Shown here: positions 26,471 to 34,713 of the stretch, one piece after another
Position numbering within the stretch: position 1 is the first letter of the stretch
Layout of the letters: every line of letters starts with the position of its first letter
Notes under the pieces: generated by a model
Told to the model about the DNA's origin: nothing
Databases searched by the model: none
The model's input: the letters and a program-made list of their open reading frames with translations, nothing else
Position numbers and translations under genes: made by a program
Assembly (NCBI GenBank): GCA_028284065.1
Contig: JANQSJ010000008.1
Coordinates: forward strand, 186,001-250,000
Source: Parvularculaceae bacterium
GTDB taxonomy: Bacteria > Pseudomonadota > Alphaproteobacteria > Caulobacterales > Parvularculaceae
Direction of reading: 5' to 3'
Length of the DNA stretch: 64,000 nucleotides

Positions 26471-27786
26471 ACTCCTTCCACTTCATCGACCGGCGCAAGA
26501 ACCCCAAGGGCAAGTCCATCGGGAACCGCCAACGCTTTCTGAAGCGCGCCAAGGCGCAGGTGAAGGACGCCGTCAACAAGGCCCTGCGCGAGCGGTCGCT
26601 GAAAGACCTCGACAAGGGCGAGAAAATCACCATTCCGACGAAGTCGACAAAGGAGCCGCGCTTCCGGCTCGACCCGGAGACCGGCGAAAAGCAGTGGGTG
26701 AACCCCGGCAACAAGCAGTTCTCCGAAGGCGACCGCCTGAAGAAACCGCCCAAGGGCGGCGGGCGCGGCCGCGGCAAGGACGCGAGCGATAGCGGCGATG
26801 CGGAGGATTCCTTCCAGTTTACGCTGACCCAGGACGAATTCCTCGATATCTTCTTCGAAGACCTGGAGCTGCCGAACCTCGTCAAGCGGTCGCTGAAAGA
26901 GATCACCTCACAACAATACAAGCGCGCCGGCATTACGGTGGCGGGCTCGCCGACGAATCTCAACCTTATCCGCACCATGCGGAACGCCCATGGCCGGCGC
27001 CTGGCGCTCGGCCGTCCGTCGACGAAGGAAATGAACGAGCTGAAGGAGCGGCTTTTCGAACTCGAACGCAACTTCAACCCCGACGAGGCCGAGATCGCGG
27101 AGAAGAAGGCGCTACTCATCAAGCTCGAAGAGATGGAGGCGCGCCGCCGCTGGGCGCCCTATATCGACCCGCTCGACGTGCGCTACAACGCCTATGAGCC
27201 GACGCCCGTCAAGACGACGGCGGCGGTGATGTTCTGCCTCATGGACGTCTCGGGCAGTATGGGCGAGCGCGAGAAGGACCTCGCCAAGCGGTTCTACATG
27301 CTCCTCTACCTCTTCCTGAAGCGCCGTTATGAGCAGGTGGAGGTCGTCTTCATTCGGCATACGCACCATGCCGAGGAAGTGGACGAAGAGACGTTCTTCT
27401 ACTCCCGCCAGTCGGGCGGCACGGTCGTCTCCACCGCCATCGAAAAAATGCTGGAGGTGCAGGGCGAGCGCTTCCCCGCCGGCGAATGGAACATCTATGT
27501 GGCGCAGGCGTCCGACGGCTACACGCAAGGCGGCGACGCCAAGCGCTGCGTGGAGCTGCTTTCCGACGACGTGATGCCCATCGTTCAGTACTACGCCTAT
27601 ATCGAAATCCTGGACGAGCGGGAACTAGAGGTCTTCTCCGACGCGGATACCGGCGCGGAGCTGTGGCGCGCCTATCGCGGCTTCGCCCCGAACTTCGGCC
27701 ACTTCGCCCAGACGCGCATCGCGCGGCCGCAGGATATCTTCCCTGTCTTCCGCGAGCTCTTCGCCAAGAGCAAGGAGGCGGCTTGA
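26467..27786 (+). CDS. yeaH: YeaH/YhbH family protein (DUF444)
   Basis: A 439-residue cytosolic protein. It begins with the family motif FIDRRKNPKGKSIGNRQRF, has a glycine-rich stretch (97-104), and a von Willebrand A-like fold from about residue 250 with the metal-site motif CLMDVSGSMGE (Asp260, Ser262, Ser264). YeaH is an obligate partner of the PrkA kinase YeaG in E. coli. Its GTG-free ATG lies in ATGA overlap with the GIY-YIG gene and GAGGAAAG precedes it. The final codon overlaps the TTG of the next gene. Confidence 0.94.
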   Translation: MNSFHFIDRRKNPKGKSIGNRQRFLKRAKAQVKDAVNKALRERSLKDLDKGEKITIPTKSTKEPRFRLDPETGEKQWVNPGNKQFSEGDRLKKPPKGGGRGRGKDASDSGDAEDSFQFTLTQDEFLDIFFEDLELPNLVKRSLKEITSQQYKRAGITVAGSPTNLNLIRTMRNAHGRRLALGRPSTKEMNELKERLFELERNFNPDEAEIAEKKALLIKLEEMEARRRWAPYIDPLDVRYNAYEPTPVKTTAAVMFCLMDVSGSMGEREKDLAKRFYMLLYLFLKRRYEQVEVVFIRHTHHAEEVDEETFFYSRQSGGTVVSTAIEKMLEVQGERFPAGEWNIYVAQASDGYTQGGDAKRCVELLSDDVMPIVQYYAYIEILDERELEVFSDADTGAELWRAYRGFAPNFGHFAQTRIARPQDIFPVFRELFAKSKEAA

Positions 27787-28211
27787 GCGAGAACAAGACA
27801 GCCCCCACGGATCAGCGCCCGGAAGACTTCATCGCCGCGGTCGACCATCCGAAGAAGCGCGAGGAGGCGCTTCAGATCCTTGATCTCTTCAAGGACGTCA
27901 CGGGTTGGAAACCGGTGATGTGGGGACCGTCGATCATCGGCTTCGGGCGTTACCACTATGTCTATGACTCAGGGCGCGAGGGCGACATGTGCGCGACCGG
28001 CTTTTCGCCGCGCAAGGCGAACCACTCATTCTACATCATGCCCGGCTACAAGGAGCGCCAGCGGCTGCTCGACCGCCTCGGCAAGCACAAGACCGGCGCG
28101 GCGTGCCTTTACGTCAACAAGCTGGCCGACATCGACCTCGACGTCCTCCGAGAGCTGATCGTTGACGGGCTGAACGACCTGAAGTCGAAATATCCGGTAT
28201 ATCCGGCATGA
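27783..28211 (+). CDS. DUF1801 protein
   Basis: A 142-residue cytosolic protein matching the DUF1801 pattern: RPEDFIAAVDHPKKREEA, MWGPSIIGFGRYHYVYDSG, FSPRKANHSFYIMPGY, KTGAACLYVNKLADID. Function is not established for the family. The start is TTG, supported by AAGGAGG five bases upstream and by four-base overlap with the yeaH stop; there is no ATG alternative. The tight coupling to yeaH makes a role in the same operon plausible but unproven. Confidence 0.87.
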   Translation: MSENKTAPTDQRPEDFIAAVDHPKKREEALQILDLFKDVTGWKPVMWGPSIIGFGRYHYVYDSGREGDMCATGFSPRKANHSFYIMPGYKERQRLLDRLGKHKTGAACLYVNKLADIDLDVLRELIVDGLNDLKSKYPVYPA

Positions 28212-28340
28212 GCAAGGACACCTCATTCAAGCGCTGCGTCTTGGTCGGTGGCTGTGAGCTCGGCCCAAAGAGCCAACCCCTCACTGATGCGGATGCGGTT
28301 GGCGCATTTGTCGCCGTAATTGTTCAGAGAGATGGCGCCG

Positions 28341-28460
28341 CCTCTCACCCCCTCCGTCCCTTCGGGACACCTCCCCCGCAAGCGGGGGAGGAGGCGCTTG
28401 CGGCGATGGTCTCTTCCTCCGCGTGCGGGGGAAGTGTCGGCGAAGCCGACGAAGGGGGCA
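28341..28460. repeat. Second palindromic repeat family upstream of the HMG-CoA reductase gene
   Basis: Contains CCTCCCCCGC-AA-GCGGGGGAGG (28370-28391), a perfect 10-bp stem, flanked by CCCCCTCCGTCCCTTCGGG on the left and, after a spacer, an inverted copy (GCGTGCGGGGGAAG to GACGAAGGGGGC, 28421-28459). This differs from the CATCCTGAGG family nearby. No credible gene is seen between 28212 and 28491; a 95-codon frame from 28208 is mostly this repeat. Confidence 0.75.
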
Positions 28461-28491
28461 GGCGCGCAAGCCCGGCGATCGGACATATGCA

Positions 28492-29664
28492 ATGACCGCC
28501 CCTCGCGTTCCGCGCATTTCGGATAATGACTACACGGACGATGCGGCCGCGATGCGCCGCGACTTCGCGGAGGAACAGACCGGCGCCAAGTTGACACACG
28601 TAGGGTCGGGCACGATTGACCCGGCGGCGCTGCCCGGCAATGTCGAGAATTTCGTCGGCGTCGCGCAGGTTCCCATGGGGCTCGCGGGCCCTTTACGCGT
28701 CAATGGCGAGCATGCGAGAGGGGATTTCTACGTGCCGCTCGCGACGACGGAAGGCACCCTCGTCGCAAGCTATAATCGCGGCATGCGGCTCCTGGCCGAG
28801 GCAGGCGGCGTAAGAACGACCCTCGTCGAACGTTACATGCAGCGCGCGCCGGTATTCCATTTCGCCGACGCGCGCGCGGCCCGCGACTTCGGCGCGTGGG
28901 TCGACGCACACGCGCGCGACATCCGCGCGGCGGCGGAGGAGACGACGTCCGTCGGGAAACTATCCCACGTCCAGCGCTTCAACGTGGCGCAGATGGTCTT
29001 CCTGCGGTTCAATTACGAGACCGGCGACGCGGCGGGCCAGAACATGGCCGGCAAAGCGACCCTAGCGGCGTGCGAATGGATTCGCGAAAACGCGCCGGGA
29101 AATCCCCGCTTCACGCTCTCCGGCGCCATCGACACCGACAAGAAGCACTCCCACATGAATATGATGCATTCACGCGGCGCGCGGGTGATCGCCGAGGCGA
29201 CGATCCCCGACCAGCTTATGCAGGACCTTATGGGCCCGTCGACGGCGGCGATGTTCCGGGCGCGGCTCGTCTCCAATGTGGGCGGCATGCTGGCCGGCAC
29301 TGTGAACAACGGCATGCACTCCGCCAACGGATTGACGGCGCTTTTCATCGCCACGGGCCAGGACGTCGCCAACATCGCCGAAAGCCACGCCGCCATCACC
29401 TTCGTCGAACTGCTCGAGAATGGCGACTATTACTGGTCGATCACGATCCCCTCGCTCATCGTCGCCACCTATGGCGGCGGGACGGGCCTCGCGACCCAGC
29501 GCGAGTGCCTGGAGCTGCTCGGCTGCTACGGCGCCGGCAAGGTCGAGAAGTTTGCGGAGATCTGCGCCGCCACGGTCCTCGCCGGCGAGGTCTCCCTCGG
29601 CGCCGCGGTCATCCATGGCGACTGGGTCTCAAGCCATGACAAGTACGGCAGGAACAGGCCGTAG
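28492..29664 (+). CDS. Hydroxymethylglutaryl-CoA reductase
   Basis: A 390-residue HMG-CoA reductase with a full catalytic set: Glu87 in LATTEGTLVASYNRG, Lys217 in DTDKKHSH, Asp291 in ATGQDVANIAES and His382 in VSSHDKYGR. Other signatures are ENFVGVAQVPMGLAGPL, GDAAGQNM, AGTVNNGMHSANG and GGGTGLATQ. It lacks a membrane anchor, so it is cytosolic. The family makes mevalonate from HMG-CoA with NAD(P)H or works in reverse. Most alphaproteobacteria make isoprenoids by the MEP route, and no other mevalonate gene is in the window, so the pathway is open. The ATG at 28492 avoids a frame extension through the repeat. Confidence 0.9.
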   Translation: MTAPRVPRISDNDYTDDAAAMRRDFAEEQTGAKLTHVGSGTIDPAALPGNVENFVGVAQVPMGLAGPLRVNGEHARGDFYVPLATTEGTLVASYNRGMRLLAEAGGVRTTLVERYMQRAPVFHFADARAARDFGAWVDAHARDIRAAAEETTSVGKLSHVQRFNVAQMVFLRFNYETGDAAGQNMAGKATLAACEWIRENAPGNPRFTLSGAIDTDKKHSHMNMMHSRGARVIAEATIPDQLMQDLMGPSTAAMFRARLVSNVGGMLAGTVNNGMHSANGLTALFIATGQDVANIAESHAAITFVELLENGDYYWSITIPSLIVATYGGGTGLATQRECLELLGCYGAGKVEKFAEICAATVLAGEVSLGAAVIHGDWVSSHDKYGRNRP

Positions 29665-29775
29665 GCGCACGGCGAAAAAGTGGGACGTACGCGCTAAACG
29701 TGCGGCGCGACAACTTTACTATCTGTTCTGCATTGTAGGTCTAGGCTTTTAGGGCGCGTCAATAGGGAGCCCTCA

Positions 29776-30420
29776 ATGAGCTACATAGTTGACCTCTTCT
29801 TTAGCGATAAAGGTCGTGTCTCGCGCTCCGGCTACGCCTGGGCTGTAGCTGGCCTCATTTTCTACAGCGAAATCATCAATCCCGCAGTCGCCTCTCTCGC
29901 AAACGTTAAGGTGCGCGCGCATGAAGCCGTGGTTAGTCAGACTCTGGGCAAAGACCAATATGTCGAGGCGTTGACGAACGGCGAACAAGGACTGCCGCCA
30001 GGGTTCGCCGAAGACGCCGCCAAAGTCGCATTCGTCGATGCAGGAATGAATACAGCCCTCGGCCTCTTTTTTGTCGCCATGGTGATTGTGCTGATGCGCA
30101 CTTTCTATGTGCTCGTGAAGAAACGCGTGCGCGACATCGGATGGCCGATCATAGCATCGGGCGTCCCGGTCGGTCTCTTTCTTCTGCGCCAGATCGCTGG
30201 CCCGAGCCTGGGCGAGATCGGATACATCGTAATGTCATTGTTTTTTATGGGCTCGTTTATTGGCCTTGCGCTTATACCCGGCGAGAAAGAAGACAATGCG
30301 TTTGGACCGCCACCGCCGCAATTCTGGCCCGAGCCGAACCCCTCCGCATCGACCAAGAGACGCCAGACCGCTTATTCGCCAGTGCGGCGTCGGCGCTTCG
30401 GGGAAACTCCGGGGCCATGA
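29776..30420 (+). CDS. DUF805-like membrane protein
   Basis: A 214-residue inner-membrane protein. The opening RVSRSGYAWAVAG, the cytoplasmic KRVRDIGWP and the closing LIPGEKEDNAFGPPP are the DUF805 hallmarks, though the loop between the first helices (about 38-92) is longer than usual. Four hydrophobic helices are visible (about 18-38, 95-113, 127-145, 153-172). AGGGAG precedes the ATG. It sits between the HMG-CoA reductase and spoVR genes. No function is known for the family. Confidence 0.78.
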   Translation: MSYIVDLFFSDKGRVSRSGYAWAVAGLIFYSEIINPAVASLANVKVRAHEAVVSQTLGKDQYVEALTNGEQGLPPGFAEDAAKVAFVDAGMNTALGLFFVAMVIVLMRTFYVLVKKRVRDIGWPIIASGVPVGLFLLRQIAGPSLGEIGYIVMSLFFMGSFIGLALIPGEKEDNAFGPPPPQFWPEPNPSASTKRRQTAYSPVRRRRFGETPGP

Positions 30421-30454
30421 GCGGCATTAGCCATAGTGGCGACATCAGGCTAAC

Positions 30455-31948
30455 ATGAACGTTATGAGCGCGACTTTAGAGAAATCGACCCTGCTTTTCG
30501 AAGATGCCGAATGGGACTTCGACAAGCTGAAGGCCGCCTATGACGCGATTGAAGATATCGCGCTCGGCGACCTCGGCCTTGATGTGTACCCGAACCAGAT
30601 CGAGATCATCGCGACGGAGCAAATGCTCGACGCCTATTCCAGCCACGGCATGCCGCTGATGTACCAGCACTGGTCGTTCGGCAAGCACTTCGCTCGCGAC
30701 CAGATGATGTACCAGAAGGGGTATCAGGGCCTCGCCTATGAAATCGTCATAAACTCCTCTCCCTGCATTGCGTATCTCATGGAGGAAAACACCATGACGA
30801 TGCAGGCGCTCGTTATGGCGCACGCGTCGTTTGGGCATAACCACTTTTTCAAGAATAACTATCTGTTCCGTCAGTGGACGGACGCTGAAGGCATTCTCAC
30901 CTATCTCGACTTCGCCAAGAAGTACATCTCCAAGTGCGAGGACGAATACGGGTTCGAGGAAGTGGAATCGATTCTCGACGCAGCCCATGCGCTGATGGAC
31001 CAGGGCGTCTTCCGGTATCAGCGTCCGCCGCGCCTGTCGGAGGCGGACATGCTGGCGAAGATCGCCGCGCGCGCCGAACACGAGCGCCAGAGCTTCAACG
31101 ACATCTGGCGGACGCTGCCGAACTCCGAAGAGCCCGAGGAGGATGCCGAAGAACGGCAGGAAGAGGTCCGGAGCATTCAGCTGCCGGAGGAAAATCTTCT
31201 CTATTTTATCGAAAAGGCGTCGCCTATCCTGAAGCCTTGGCAGCGGGAGCTTGTGCGCATCGTTCGCAACATCTCGCAGTATTTCTACCCGCAGAAGCAG
31301 ACCAAGGTCATGAACGAGGGCTGCGCCTCATTCGTCCATCACTACATCATGAACGAGCTTTATAATCGCGGCCAGATCGATGACGGCGCGATCATGGAGT
31401 TCATGCATTCGCATTCCTCCGTCGTCTTCCAGCCGGAGTTCGATGATCCGCGCTATTCCGGCATCAATCCGTATGCGCTCGGATTCGCAATGATGGAGGA
31501 CATTCGCCGTATGTGCGAGACGCCGACCGAGGAGGACCGGGAATGGTTCCCGCACCTCGCCGGCGCCGCCTGGCGCGACGTCCTGAAGGACGCCTGGGCG
31601 AATTATCGCGACGAGAGCTTCATACTTCAGTTCCTATCGCCAAAGGTGATGCGCGACTTCGCTTTCTTTGCGCTCTCTGACGACGCCGAGGACAGCCATG
31701 TGGAGATCGAGGCGATCCATAATGAGCGCGGCTTCCGCGAGGTGCGCCAGACCCTCGCCTCGATGTACGACCTCGGCATGCATGAGCCGAACATTCAGGT
31801 CGTCGCGGCGGACCTCGCCGGCGATCGGCTTCTCACCTTGCGGCACACGGCCCATGACGGCCGCCGGCTTGACCGCAAGACGATGGAGGACGTGCTCTGG
31901 CACGTCCACCGACTGTGGGGACACGAAGTAAAGCTCGAAGAAACCTGA
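30455..31948 (+). CDS. spoVR: SpoVR family protein
   Basis: A 497-residue cytosolic protein of the SpoVR/YcgB family. Characteristic segments include LGLDVYPNQIEIIATEQMLDAYSSHGMPLMYQHWSFGK, GHNHFFKNN, KVMNEGCASFVHHYIMNELY and INPYALGF, with histidine/glutamate clusters (HNHF, EGCASFVHH) that resemble a metal site. In many proteobacteria it is the third member of the prkA-yeaH-spoVR set, so it closes this seven-gene block. The first ATG is used; AGG is nine bases upstream, and the ATG three codons later is an alternative. Confidence 0.94.
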   Translation: MNVMSATLEKSTLLFEDAEWDFDKLKAAYDAIEDIALGDLGLDVYPNQIEIIATEQMLDAYSSHGMPLMYQHWSFGKHFARDQMMYQKGYQGLAYEIVINSSPCIAYLMEENTMTMQALVMAHASFGHNHFFKNNYLFRQWTDAEGILTYLDFAKKYISKCEDEYGFEEVESILDAAHALMDQGVFRYQRPPRLSEADMLAKIAARAEHERQSFNDIWRTLPNSEEPEEDAEERQEEVRSIQLPEENLLYFIEKASPILKPWQRELVRIVRNISQYFYPQKQTKVMNEGCASFVHHYIMNELYNRGQIDDGAIMEFMHSHSSVVFQPEFDDPRYSGINPYALGFAMMEDIRRMCETPTEEDREWFPHLAGAAWRDVLKDAWANYRDESFILQFLSPKVMRDFAFFALSDDAEDSHVEIEAIHNERGFREVRQTLASMYDLGMHEPNIQVVAADLAGDRLLTLRHTAHDGRRLDRKTMEDVLWHVHRLWGHEVKLEET

Positions 31949-31965
31949 GTCCGGGACGGTCCGCG

Positions 31966-32568
31966 TTACGCCGGATGGAAAACGAACCGGCGAAGCGCGT
32001 CGAACTCGCCCATCACATCCTCTTCGCGCACGCCCATGCCGATATTGTGGACGAGAAGCGGCCGGCCGGCGGCATTTCGCTCGGTCGATGCGACGCCCAC
32101 ATGCGGCAGGCCGCCGGGCAGACGCGCCGTCATGAGATCGCCCGGCGCCCAGAGGTGGACGCCGTTTGCGTCCGGCCGCATCTCTGCGCCGCGGCGCGTC
32201 AGAAAGGCCTCAAGGTTCGGCACGCGCCGGTGGTCGATGTTGGTATCCGGACGGCTGAGGCCCCAAATCTTCGGGTAGGCCCCGAACGCCAGCTTCATGT
32301 CTTCATGGATCGCCCGCTGGAAGTCGAATTGCAGCGCATCCCTGTAGGCGCGGATGACGACGTCAATGCATACGCCCGTTCGCCGCTCGACATCGCCGCC
32401 GGGATAGCTGATCGCCCGGTAGGCGCCGTCATATGACGTGGTGACCGCAATCTGCGTGCGCGCCGCGCGTGCGATCTTCGCGCCGACGACGCTCTCGGCG
32501 CGCGCCGGCCACGCCGCCGCTGAAGCTGCGGCGACGCCGGATATCAGAAAATGACGCCTGGTCGCCAT
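31966..32568 (-). CDS. DUF1287 secreted protein
   Basis: A 200-residue exported protein. The start at 32568 gives MATRRHFLISGVAAASAAAWPARAES, a signal peptide with an RR pair that might be Tat-dependent. The mature part shows the DUF1287 pattern: IARAARTQIAVTTSYDGAY, GDVERRTGVCIDVVIRAYR, IDHRRVPNLEAFLTRRG, WAPGDLMTARLPGGLPHVG and LVHNIGMGVREEDVM. Cys and His residues in GVCIDV and PHVG suggest an NlpC/P60-like (cysteine amidase) fold. Convergent with spoVR. Confidence 0.87.
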   Translation of the reverse strand: MATRRHFLISGVAAASAAAWPARAESVVGAKIARAARTQIAVTTSYDGAYRAISYPGGDVERRTGVCIDVVIRAYRDALQFDFQRAIHEDMKLAFGAYPKIWGLSRPDTNIDHRRVPNLEAFLTRRGAEMRPDANGVHLWAPGDLMTARLPGGLPHVGVASTERNAAGRPLLVHNIGMGVREEDVMGEFDALRRFVFHPA

Positions 32569-32653
32569 GGCGCGCATTGTGCGCGGCGACTTGGTCAAAA
32601 GTGAGGCGGCGCGCGCCCCGGCTTGAAGCGACGCCGCTTCGTCCAAAGATGAT

Positions 32654-33580
32654 TTAACCGTCCCGGCCGAAGTTCGGCGCGTCGGTCTCCTGGCCGGCCT
32701 CCACAATCGCGCGCCGCAGCGCCCGTCCGCGCGCGAACGATTTTTCGAGCGTCTCCGCGTCGCCCCAGCGGATCGCCCTTTGCAGGACCGCCAGCTCCTC
32801 GGTAAACCGGCCCAGCACCTCCAGCACCGCCTCCCTGTTGTTGAGGAAGACGTCGCGCCACATGACGGGATTGGACGCGGCGATGCGCGTAAAGTCGCGA
32901 AAGCCGCCTGCGGAATATTTGACGACCTCCGATTCCGTCACGGTTTCGAGGTCGTCCGCCGCGCCCATCATCGTGAACGCGATGAGGTGCGGCAGGTGGC
33001 TTGTGACGGCGAGGGCGAGGTCGTGGTGGGCCGCGTCCATGACCTCCACCTCCGAGCCAAGAAGGCGCCAGAACGCCTTCGCCCGTTCGACGGCGGCGAG
33101 ATAGGCCGCGTCCGTCCGCTCCAGCGGCGTCACCACGCACCACCGGTTCCTGAACAACCCCGCTATTCCGGCATCCGGCCCAGACTGCTCCGTCCCCGCA
33201 ATAGGATGGCAAGGGACGATGCAGCCGGCGGCGGCGTCCGCGCCGCGCGCGGCCTCGACAATCGCCGCCTTGACCGAGCCCACGTCGATGACAAGGCCGT
33301 CCGGCGACATGCGCCGCGCCGCGTCGACCACATGATCAGCAGCGACGCCCACAGGCGTCGCGACGACTGCGATGTGCGCTCCGGACACGGCGGCGTCAAT
33401 CGACGCTTCGACGCGATCGGCGATACGGAGCTCGACCGCGCGGTCAAGATGCGCAGCATCCGCATCGTAAGCGACGATCTCCTCCGCCGCATCCGCTTCC
33501 CTCAAGCCCCGCGCGATCGACGAGCCGATAAGCCCCATGCCGATGATCGCGACGCGCGCGTATTTCGCGTCTGTGGTCAT
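32654..33580 (-). CDS. tyrA: Prephenate/arogenate dehydrogenase TyrA
   Basis: A 308-residue NAD(P)-dependent enzyme of tyrosine synthesis. The Rossmann motif VAIIGMGLIGSSIARGL (about 10-26) starts the protein; VIDVGSVKAAIVEA and the catalytic-site CHPIAGTEQSGP follow. The helical dimerisation domain includes AHHDLALAVTSHLPHLIAF. No chorismate mutase or ACT domain is fused. The start overlaps the hisC stop as ATGA, so the two are coupled. Whether it prefers prephenate or arogenate cannot be read from sequence. Confidence 0.94.
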   Translation of the reverse strand: MTTDAKYARVAIIGMGLIGSSIARGLREADAAEEIVAYDADAAHLDRAVELRIADRVEASIDAAVSGAHIAVVATPVGVAADHVVDAARRMSPDGLVIDVGSVKAAIVEAARGADAAAGCIVPCHPIAGTEQSGPDAGIAGLFRNRWCVVTPLERTDAAYLAAVERAKAFWRLLGSEVEVMDAAHHDLALAVTSHLPHLIAFTMMGAADDLETVTESEVVKYSAGGFRDFTRIAASNPVMWRDVFLNNREAVLEVLGRFTEELAVLQRAIRWGDAETLEKSFARGRALRRAIVEAGQETDAPNFGRDG

Positions 33581-34713
33581 GGGGCCAGAAATTCCGCCAG
33601 CGCGTCGAGGAACGCGTCGTTCGCCGCGACCGCGCCGATCGACACGCGCAGCCAGTCCGGCAGGCCATAGGCCGCGACGCCGCGGACGATGACGCCGCGC
33701 TCGGCGAGAAACGCGATCGCGTCGCTCGCCGCGCGTCCGCTTTCCGGCGCCGGCCGCATAAGGATGAAATTAGCCGAGCTCGGGACGAACTCGCAGCCGA
33801 GGCCGCCAAGGCGTTGCTGAAGCCGGGCGCGCTCCGCCGCATTGTGGGCGCGGTTCCTGGCGACGAAGTCCTGGTCCCGCACCGCCGCGGCGCCGGCCGC
33901 TATCGCGGCCGCGCTGACATTGAAGGGTCCGCGAATTCGGTTCAGCGCATCGGCGACCGGCGCCGGACAATAGGCCCAGCCGAGGCGCAGGCCGCCGAGG
34001 CCGTAGATTTTTGAAAACGTCCTCGTCATGACGACATTGCTGAAGTCCTCGACCAGCGCCGCGGGATCGCAATAGTCATCGGCGTCCATGTACTCCGCAT
34101 AGGCGCAGTCGACCACCAGAAGAATATTCTCCGGCAATGCCTCGCGAAGGCGCCGTATCTCCGTATCAGGAATATATGTGCCGGTCGGATTGTTCGGATT
34201 GGCGAGGAAGACGATCCGGGTGGTATCGGCCACCGTCGACAGAACGGCGTCGACGTCGGTCGTGAGCGAACGTTCGGGCGCCATCAGCGTCTTCGCCCCG
34301 CACGCCATCGCCGCCAGCGAATAGACGAGAAACCCGTGCCGGGTCTGGACGATCGTGTCGTCCGGTCCGAGATAGGCGCGCGCCAGGAGTTGCAGAAGCT
34401 CGTCCGAGCCTGCGCCGCAGACGATCCGGTCCGGGTCCAGCGCGTGCGCCTCGCCAATCGCCGCGCGAAGCTCCCTCGCGGAGCCGTCAGGATAAAGGTG
34501 CAGGCGATCGCCCGCGGCGCGGAACGCATCCATCGCCGCTGGCGAGGCCCCAAGCGCCGATTCGTTCGCCGACAGCTTGAAGGCGGGCGCGCCGCCCGGC
34601 CCCTTATCGGCGCCTGGAACGTAGGGCTCGATATCGAGGACGCCCGGACGCGGGCTGAGCGCCCGCGCCTCGCCGGATGCCTCCGACGATGCGTCTTTAA
34701 CGGCCTGGGTCAC
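33577..34713 (-). CDS. hisC: Histidinol-phosphate / aromatic aminotransferase HisC
   Basis: A 378-residue PLP-dependent fold-type-I transaminase. The substrate-binding KLSANESALGAS, VCGAGSDELLQLL, the PLP phosphate and ring contacts ANPNNPTGTYIP and the Schiff-base Lys235 in TRTFSKIYGLGGLRLGWAY are all present. Its position directly before tyrA suggests aromatic amino acid transamination as well as, or instead of, histidine synthesis. The start is GTG, overlapping the methyltransferase stop as GTGA. Confidence 0.92.
   Translation of the reverse strand: MTQAVKDASSEASGEARALSPRPGVLDIEPYVPGADKGPGGAPAFKLSANESALGASPAAMDAFRAAGDRLHLYPDGSARELRAAIGEAHALDPDRIVCGAGSDELLQLLARAYLGPDDTIVQTRHGFLVYSLAAMACGAKTLMAPERSLTTDVDAVLSTVADTTRIVFLANPNNPTGTYIPDTEIRRLREALPENILLVVDCAYAEYMDADDYCDPAALVEDFSNVVMTRTFSKIYGLGGLRLGWAYCPAPVADALNRIRGPFNVSAAAIAAGAAAVRDQDFVARNRAHNAAERARLQQRLGGLGCEFVPSSANFILMRPAPESGRAASDAIAFLAERGVIVRGVAAYGLPDWLRVSIGAVAANDAFLDALAEFLAP

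Noticed and set aside
28208..28495. 95-codon frame overlapping the DUF1801 stop as ATGA
   Set aside because: The overlap is attractive, but two thirds of the frame is the palindromic repeat at 28341-28460 and the rest matches nothing I know.
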